From Candidatus Saccharimonadota bacterium (GTDB taxonomy: Bacteria; Patescibacteriota; Saccharimonadia; Saccharimonadales; Saccharimonadaceae): a stretch of 10,329 nucleotides of DNA. Below are positions 6,117 through 10,329 of this stretch, piece by piece (the first letter of the stretch is position 1; each line of letters opens with the position of its first letter). The notes beneath the pieces are model-generated. The model was not told the DNA's origin. It did no database searches and saw nothing but the letters and a program-made list of their open reading frames with translations. The stretch covers positions 1 to 10,329 of the forward strand of contig JAUNQQ010000003.1 of the NCBI GenBank assembly GCA_030536095.1, in the 5' to 3' direction. A program made the translations under genes and the position numbers.

Positions 6117-7990
6117 TGATTTCATATTTAATTCTTTTCGCCATTCTCATCGTCATCCTCATTCTTTCTTGGAAATTTTTCAAAAAAGATTTTCTTTCTC
6201 CAACTTTTATTTCCGCACTCTGTTATCTTGCCTCACTCGCTCTCGCCATTGTCGGCCGTTTCTACTGGAACGATGTCGATCATCTTTCTTTTGTTCTCAT
6301 TACCATCCTCACCACCGGCCTTCTTTCTTTCTTTCTCGGCGAATTTTTCGCCCGAAAACTTTTCAACAAAATAAACCATAGACATAATAAAATTAACCAA
6401 AAGCAGAATAAATCTAACCAAAACCATATTACTAATAAAAGCCATAGTCTTTTCAAAAAACCAAAACCACTTTTTCTATTTTTCGCCTTCCTAATCTCCG
6501 TCGCAACCATTTTTTTCCTTCTAAAAGATCTGAAATCCGTCTGCGCCTCCTATCCCGACGACTGCACCGCCACCACTCTCCCCGCCCTCATAAATTTCTA
6601 TCGCACCAAATCCGAAATGTTCACCGGCTCCGCCAATTTCTCCACTATTTCTAATCAACTTCTAAAAATCTGCAATGTTCTTGCCATTTTTCTTTCCTAT
6701 TTTCTTATTGCTTCTTTCTTTAAAAAATCCGACCAAAAACACTCCATTAAAAATTCCATTAAAAATTTCTTCACAAAAACTTCCAACAAAAAAACCAAAT
6801 TCTCCACTATCTTCAATAATTCTTTTCGCGAAAAATTCCTCATCGCCCTAACTCTCGTTTTTACTCTCCTCCCTTCCCTCCTCACCTCCTCCCGTTCCAT
6901 TCTTTTCCATATTATTCTCGCCATCTTTTTCTTCATCCTTTTCTTCTACCAATCCACTCATGAAAAAATTAATTACAAATCTCTTTTAAAACCTCTTTCT
7001 ATTTTCGCCCTCACCGCCATTTTCATTTTCTATTTTATTTCCTCCTTCGTCGGTCGTTCAACAAACAAAAGTTTCGTTTCATACATTTCATTTTATCTCG
7101 GCGTTCCCATTCCTTCCTTTGAGCGCTACCTCGAAGGCTACCCCACTGAACTTCCAAATTACCTAAATCCAAATTTCGCTTGTGAATATTCCGCTTATAG
7201 ATCTTCTTATGACCAAGCCTACAAACTTCTCGCTCCCGAACTTTACCAAAACTCCTACGAAAATCCCCCCACAGAAGTATATGAAAAACTCAATTCCGAA
7301 ATAACTCACTATATCGAAACCGACGAACTAAAAAATCTCATCATAAAAAACGCCGAAGAAAATTCCGAAAAAACCGGCGAACCCGTCAACTACGAAAAAA
7401 TCGAAGCGGATTATAAATCCATTTCCGAAAAAATCGAATCCTGCTACGAAACCGCTGCCGAAAAAGTTGAACTCGCCAGTTCAATCGCCGTCGACGAAAA
7501 CTATTTCGGTGCTGAAACTTTCCGCGGCATCTATCAATCTCTAAATCGTTACCACATTACTGACAAAAAAATCGTCAATACTCACGAATGGACTCGTATC
7601 GGCAGCAGCTCAAATGTATACACCGCTCTCCGCGTCTATTTTGCCGACTTCGGCATCTTCGGTGTTCTCCTCCTCGAATTCGTTTTCGGCTTCTTCTGGA
7701 CAATTTCCTACCTTCTAACTAAAAACTCCAAAAATCTCCTTCTCCTCCTAATCTACGCCAACTATTTCCACATTCTCATCGACCAAGTCCGCGACGATCT
7801 CTTCTATTATAATATGAACACTTCCACCCTTTCCTATTTCATCATTTTTACGATTCTATATTTCCTAGTTACAAAGTTCTTCATTAAAAATGATATCCCC
7901 ACTCAAAAAGACGGGCGGCCGACCGAGCTCGAAAAAAGAAGATTCGGAATTTTTGAAAAACATTCTAATAATTCGGAAACCAAAAAATGA
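6116..7990 (+). CDS. Wzy-like polysaccharide polymerase with a large extra loop
   Basis: 624-aa polytopic membrane protein resembling O-antigen/oligosaccharide repeat-unit polymerases, which join flipped lipid-linked repeat units outside the membrane. Helices are visible near 2-20, 27-47, 56-76, 118-137, 183-202, 241-257, 261-278, 293-313, 511-534, 540-556 and 571-591. FVGRSTN...YISFYLGVPIPSFERYL (311-339) and FGAETF...SSNVYTALRVYFADFGIFG (464-516) fit the family. Between them, about 341-460 is a hydrophilic insert with charged helical stretches and two cysteines (356, 443); relatives as I know them have a short link there. Two basic, Asn/Lys-rich cytoplasmic loops (81-115, 203-238) look low-complexity, and the second contains a 12-bp tandem duplication. 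AGAAAGGA at 6102-6109 precedes ATG by 6 bases. I withhold the symbol wzy because the family is too divergent to confirm orthology. Confidence 0.85.
   Translation: MISYLILFAILIVILILSWKFFKKDFLSPTFISALCYLASLALAIVGRFYWNDVDHLSFVLITILTTGLLSFFLGEFFARKLFNKINHRHNKINQKQNKSNQNHITNKSHSLFKKPKPLFLFFAFLISVATIFFLLKDLKSVCASYPDDCTATTLPALINFYRTKSEMFTGSANFSTISNQLLKICNVLAIFLSYFLIASFFKKSDQKHSIKNSIKNFFTKTSNKKTKFSTIFNNSFREKFLIALTLVFTLLPSLLTSSRSILFHIILAIFFFILFFYQSTHEKINYKSLLKPLSIFALTAIFIFYFISSFVGRSTNKSFVSYISFYLGVPIPSFERYLEGYPTELPNYLNPNFACEYSAYRSSYDQAYKLLAPELYQNSYENPPTEVYEKLNSEITHYIETDELKNLIIKNAEENSEKTGEPVNYEKIEADYKSISEKIESCYETAAEKVELASSIAVDENYFGAETFRGIYQSLNRYHITDKKIVNTHEWTRIGSSSNVYTALRVYFADFGIFGVLLLEFVFGFFWTISYLLTKNSKNLLLLLIYANYFHILIDQVRDDLFYYNMNTSTLSYFIIFTILYFLVTKFFIKNDIPTQKDGRPTELEKRRFGIFEKHSNNSETKK
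6743..6766 (+). repeat. 12-bp in-frame tandem duplication
   Basis: TCCATTAAAAAT occurs twice without a gap and encodes two copies of SIKN in a basic cytoplasmic loop of the polymerase. The unit is a multiple of three, so slippage would change loop length without breaking the frame. Confidence 0.7.
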
Positions 7991-9549
7991 AAAAATCTCT
8001 CGCCCTAAAAAATATTTTCTTTTCCCTCCTTCTCCAACTCGTTAATATCATTTCCTATTTTATTATTCCCAAAATCATTCTCACTTCCTTCGGCTCCGAA
8101 ACCAACGGTCTCGTTTCTTCTCTAAATCAATTCCTAAATTACATCGGTCTTTTCGAAGGCGGTCTTTCTTCTGTCATCCTCGCAAATTTATACAAACCCC
8201 TAAAAAATCTCCATAGCAAAAATCCCAAAATCGCCCAAAAATCCGAAGAAAAACTCTCCGCTGTCATCTCCGCCAGTAATAAAATCTACCGTTTTCTCTC
8301 CCTAATTTTCACCATCTACACTCTCGCCCTCGCTATCATTTATCCTCTCGTTGTCCCCTCCTCTTTCGATTTTGCCTTCGTTTCCTCACTCACTCTCATT
8401 CTCTCCCTCACCCTTTTTGCTCAATACTGCTTTGCCATTACTCCCCGCCTTCTCCTCCAGGCCGACAAAAAAGTCTATTATGTTTCCGTCATTCAAATCG
8501 TCTGCACTATCCTCAGTACCGTCTCCACCATTTTCATTGTCAAAATTTTCCCCAACATCCACATCCTAAAACTCCTTGCCGCTTTTGCTTATTTTCTCCA
8601 GCCCATCCTCTTTAATCATTACCTAAAAACCCACTATCCTTTCCTCACTAAAACCGAACCAGACAAAAAGGTTATGTCCCAGCGTTGGGACGGTTTTGGC
8701 ATTAACATCGCCGCCTTCATTCATAACAATACCGACATCGTCATTCTCACTCTTTTTACCGATCTAATCAACGTCTCAATTTATTCCGTCTATTTCATCG
8801 TCACCAACGGCCTTCGCCGCATTTACCAAGCCATCGATAACGCACTCCAACCTTCTCTCGGTCACGCTTATGCTTCCGTTGAAAAATTCGAAAAAATCAA
8901 AGATTCCATTCCAGAAAAAATCGAAAAAAACAAAACCTTCAAAGTCCTCATCACTACTTTCGAAAAATACGAATTCTATTTCTCCCTTTTCATCTATTTC
9001 GTTTTTACTCTCGGCGCCCTCCTTATCACCCCCTTCGTTTCTGCCTACACCAACGACATTTCCGACGCTAATTATTTCCAACCAATTTTCGGCTACCTTC
9101 TCATTCTCGGTGAATTCGCCTACGCCCTTCGCACTCCGTATTGCTCACTCACCTATGTCGCCAATAAATTCAAAGACATTTCAAAATACGCCTACATTGA
9201 ATCCATTCTAAACATCGTCCTCTCCGTCATTCTCGTTTTTAATTTCGGTCTTATCGGCGTCGCTCTCGGCACGCTCATCAGCATGCTCTATCGCTCCCTC
9301 GCCCACATTTTCTACTTAAAATCCCACATCCTAAATTACTCCCTAAAACCCCGCCTAAAACTTCATGGCCTTCTCTCTCTCGCCTCAGGAATTTCTATTT
9401 TCCTCAGTCTCCATTTCTTCAATTTCGACATCTCTTCCTATTCCGCCTGGATTTTTCTCGCTCTAAAATCCTTCGCTCTCACTTCCCTAATTTTTCTTCT
9501 TATTATTTTTATATTCTTCCGCCAAAGTCTTCCCAAAAAATCCCGCTAA
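7987..9549 (+). CDS. Wzx-like polysaccharide flippase (MATE/MVF superfamily)
   Basis: 520-aa membrane protein expected to flip undecaprenyl-linked repeat units across the membrane. Helices run along the whole length in the 12-14-helix pattern of the family. The N-terminus (NIFFSLLLQLVNIISYFIIPKIILTSFGSETNGLVSSLNQFLNYIGLFEGGL) is the typical first-helix-pair signature, with the conserved FG...NGL and FEGGL. A hydrophilic stretch near 295-318 (KFEKIKDSIPEKIEKNKTFK) is the central cytoplasmic loop, and a second half of helices follows. ATG overlaps the polymerase's TGA (ATGA). The Shine-Dalgarno is weak (CGGAAA, about 8 bases upstream), so expression probably relies on coupling. The last 63 nt overlap the convergent gene on the other strand. 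Family is secure; substrate follows from the neighbours only. Confidence 0.92.
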   Translation: MKKSLALKNIFFSLLLQLVNIISYFIIPKIILTSFGSETNGLVSSLNQFLNYIGLFEGGLSSVILANLYKPLKNLHSKNPKIAQKSEEKLSAVISASNKIYRFLSLIFTIYTLALAIIYPLVVPSSFDFAFVSSLTLILSLTLFAQYCFAITPRLLLQADKKVYYVSVIQIVCTILSTVSTIFIVKIFPNIHILKLLAAFAYFLQPILFNHYLKTHYPFLTKTEPDKKVMSQRWDGFGINIAAFIHNNTDIVILTLFTDLINVSIYSVYFIVTNGLRRIYQAIDNALQPSLGHAYASVEKFEKIKDSIPEKIEKNKTFKVLITTFEKYEFYFSLFIYFVFTLGALLITPFVSAYTNDISDANYFQPIFGYLLILGEFAYALRTPYCSLTYVANKFKDISKYAYIESILNIVLSVILVFNFGLIGVALGTLISMLYRSLAHIFYLKSHILNYSLKPRLKLHGLLSLASGISIFLSLHFFNFDISSYSAWIFLALKSFALTSLIFLLIIFIFFRQSLPKKSR

Positions 9550-10329
9550 AATTACCACCGTTATTCCCGCCAGTGCATTCGCCACCTTCCCCGCTGTCGT
9601 TCCCTCATAACTCACCTGATACTCCCCCTCATCCACTTCCGCCAAAATCATCCCATTCTCACTTTCTTTATATTCCACCACTTCCCCCGTTTTCGTATTC
9701 TGAATTTTATATCCTAAATAACAAATCCTCGGCAACTCCACCTCTCCTTTTCCAGAAACCCTAAACACTAACTCTGGTGTATTATTCTCTACTACTTTCG
9801 CAACTACATTCCCACTTTTCGTCACAACCTCATCTCCTCGCGTCCTCACCCATTTTTCATCCGTTTTTACCGGCAAATATTCTCGCTGATGCCCATACCC
9901 CTCCCAAACATAGTCATATATTACCCCGTTCCCCGCTTTTAGTTCCTCGATTTTTCCCCACTCTGTCCCTTTCATACCCAAAACCATCGTCCATAACATT
10001 ATTGACGAACCGAGAAACAGCCATTTCACCGCTGGATATTCCGTCTTACTAACCGATCCTAAATACATCCCCGCCAGCGCACTCGCCCCAAAAGTAATCA
10101 TCACTTGTAATCTAAACGGAAACTGAATTGACCAAAACAAATTATACAACTTCCCCCACGGAAACAAATTTGAATACATAATTATCCCCATTACTAGAAA
10201 CGTCGCAATAATTGAAAAAACAAAAAACTTATTTCCTCTCACTTCTATTTTTTTATACCGAATTATTCCCAAAACCGCCACCGCCAAAATCACCGCATTA
10301 ATCGCCCCACGCGTCAGAGTAAAATCATC
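9487..10329 (-). CDS. C-terminal part of a YfhO/PTPS-related membrane protein (partial)
   Basis: The frame is open to the right edge, so the 280 residues seen are only the end of a larger protein; the GTG at 10293 is probably not its start. Four membrane helices lie in the first 120 visible residues. FPWGKLYNLFWSIQFPFRLQ (57-76) matches the conserved W...IQFPWR signature of this polytopic group. A soluble part follows, with YDYVWEGYGHQREYLP (138-153), where EYLP is a family hallmark, then a beta-rich stretch (WVRTRGDEVV, ELVFRVSGKGEVELP, EYQVSYEG). One last helix and a lysine-rich tail (KNNKKKN) end the protein. The group is often treated as GT-C-like glycosyltransferases that use polyprenyl-linked sugars outside the membrane, but function is unproven. 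It converges on the flippase gene with a 63-nt overlap (TAG at 9489-9487). Confidence 0.8.
   Translation of the reverse strand, partial: DDFTLTRGAINAVILAVAVLGIIRYKKIEVRGNKFFVFSIIATFLVMGIIMYSNLFPWGKLYNLFWSIQFPFRLQVMITFGASALAGMYLGSVSKTEYPAVKWLFLGSSIMLWTMVLGMKGTEWGKIEELKAGNGVIYDYVWEGYGHQREYLPVKTDEKWVRTRGDEVVTKSGNVVAKVVENNTPELVFRVSGKGEVELPRICYLGYKIQNTKTGEVVEYKESENGMILAEVDEGEYQVSYEGTTAGKVANALAGITVVILAGFFGKTLAEEYKNNKKKN

Noticed and set aside
1..10329. Long open frames opposite the real genes (for example around 2095-2490, 5430-5729, 6034-6381, 8776-9211)
   Set aside because: Their translations are low-complexity (Pro/Ser/His-rich or Glu/Lys-rich) and overlap well-supported genes; strong strand skew removes stop codons from the shadow frames.
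1..10329. Reassigned TGA codon, as in some CPR lineages
   Set aside because: TGA ends three genes exactly at ATGA overlaps, and the proteins end at sensible lengths, so standard stop usage fits.

Overview
The window looks like bacterial chromosome carrying a compact cell-surface polysaccharide locus. Three things point, without proof, to a Patescibacteria/CPR-type genome, most likely Saccharibacteria-like: tightly packed genes with ATGA or TAATG overlaps, promoters of TG-N-TATAAT type set directly against start codons, and an extremely C-rich, G-poor plus strand. The standard genetic code fits: TGA is a stop in the ATGA junctions at 1967, 3158 and 7987. I saw no tRNA, rRNA, CRISPR array or transposase.

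Left edge (1-317), minus strand. A consensus sigma70-type promoter (TTGACA, 17 bp, TATAAT; 257-229) points at a roughly 145-nt RNA with no convincing ORF. It folds into a long rod: a 22-bp closing helix starts where transcription is predicted to start, and a perfect 13-bp inner helix follows. A possible intrinsic terminator lies at 101-77. I match it to no known family; its shape recalls 6S RNA. A dubious open frame and a hairpin occupy the last 70 bases.

Minus-strand pair (318-2371). A 134-aa three-helix membrane protein is translationally coupled by ATGA to a membrane-anchored processive-type family 2 glycosyltransferase.

Plus-strand locus (2502-9549). Unit A holds a sugar-phosphate transferase that starts glycan assembly on a lipid carrier, a DUF4422 protein (putative glycosyltransferase) and a family 2 glycosyltransferase. 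Unit B, behind its own promoter at 5090, holds a Stealth-family sugar-phosphate transferase, a Wzy-like polymerase and a Wzx-like flippase. Together they describe a Wzx/Wzy pathway: initiate on undecaprenyl phosphate, extend, flip, polymerise. Sugar-nucleotide synthesis and chain-length or export genes are not in the window.

Right edge (9487-10329), minus strand. The C-terminal part of a large YfhO/PTPS-related membrane protein converges on wzx, with a 63-nt tail-to-tail overlap.

Three genes that start transcription units appear leaderless, while most internal genes have Shine-Dalgarno sequences. The whole window is G-poor on the plus strand whichever strand is coding, so the two gene orientations have very different codon use.
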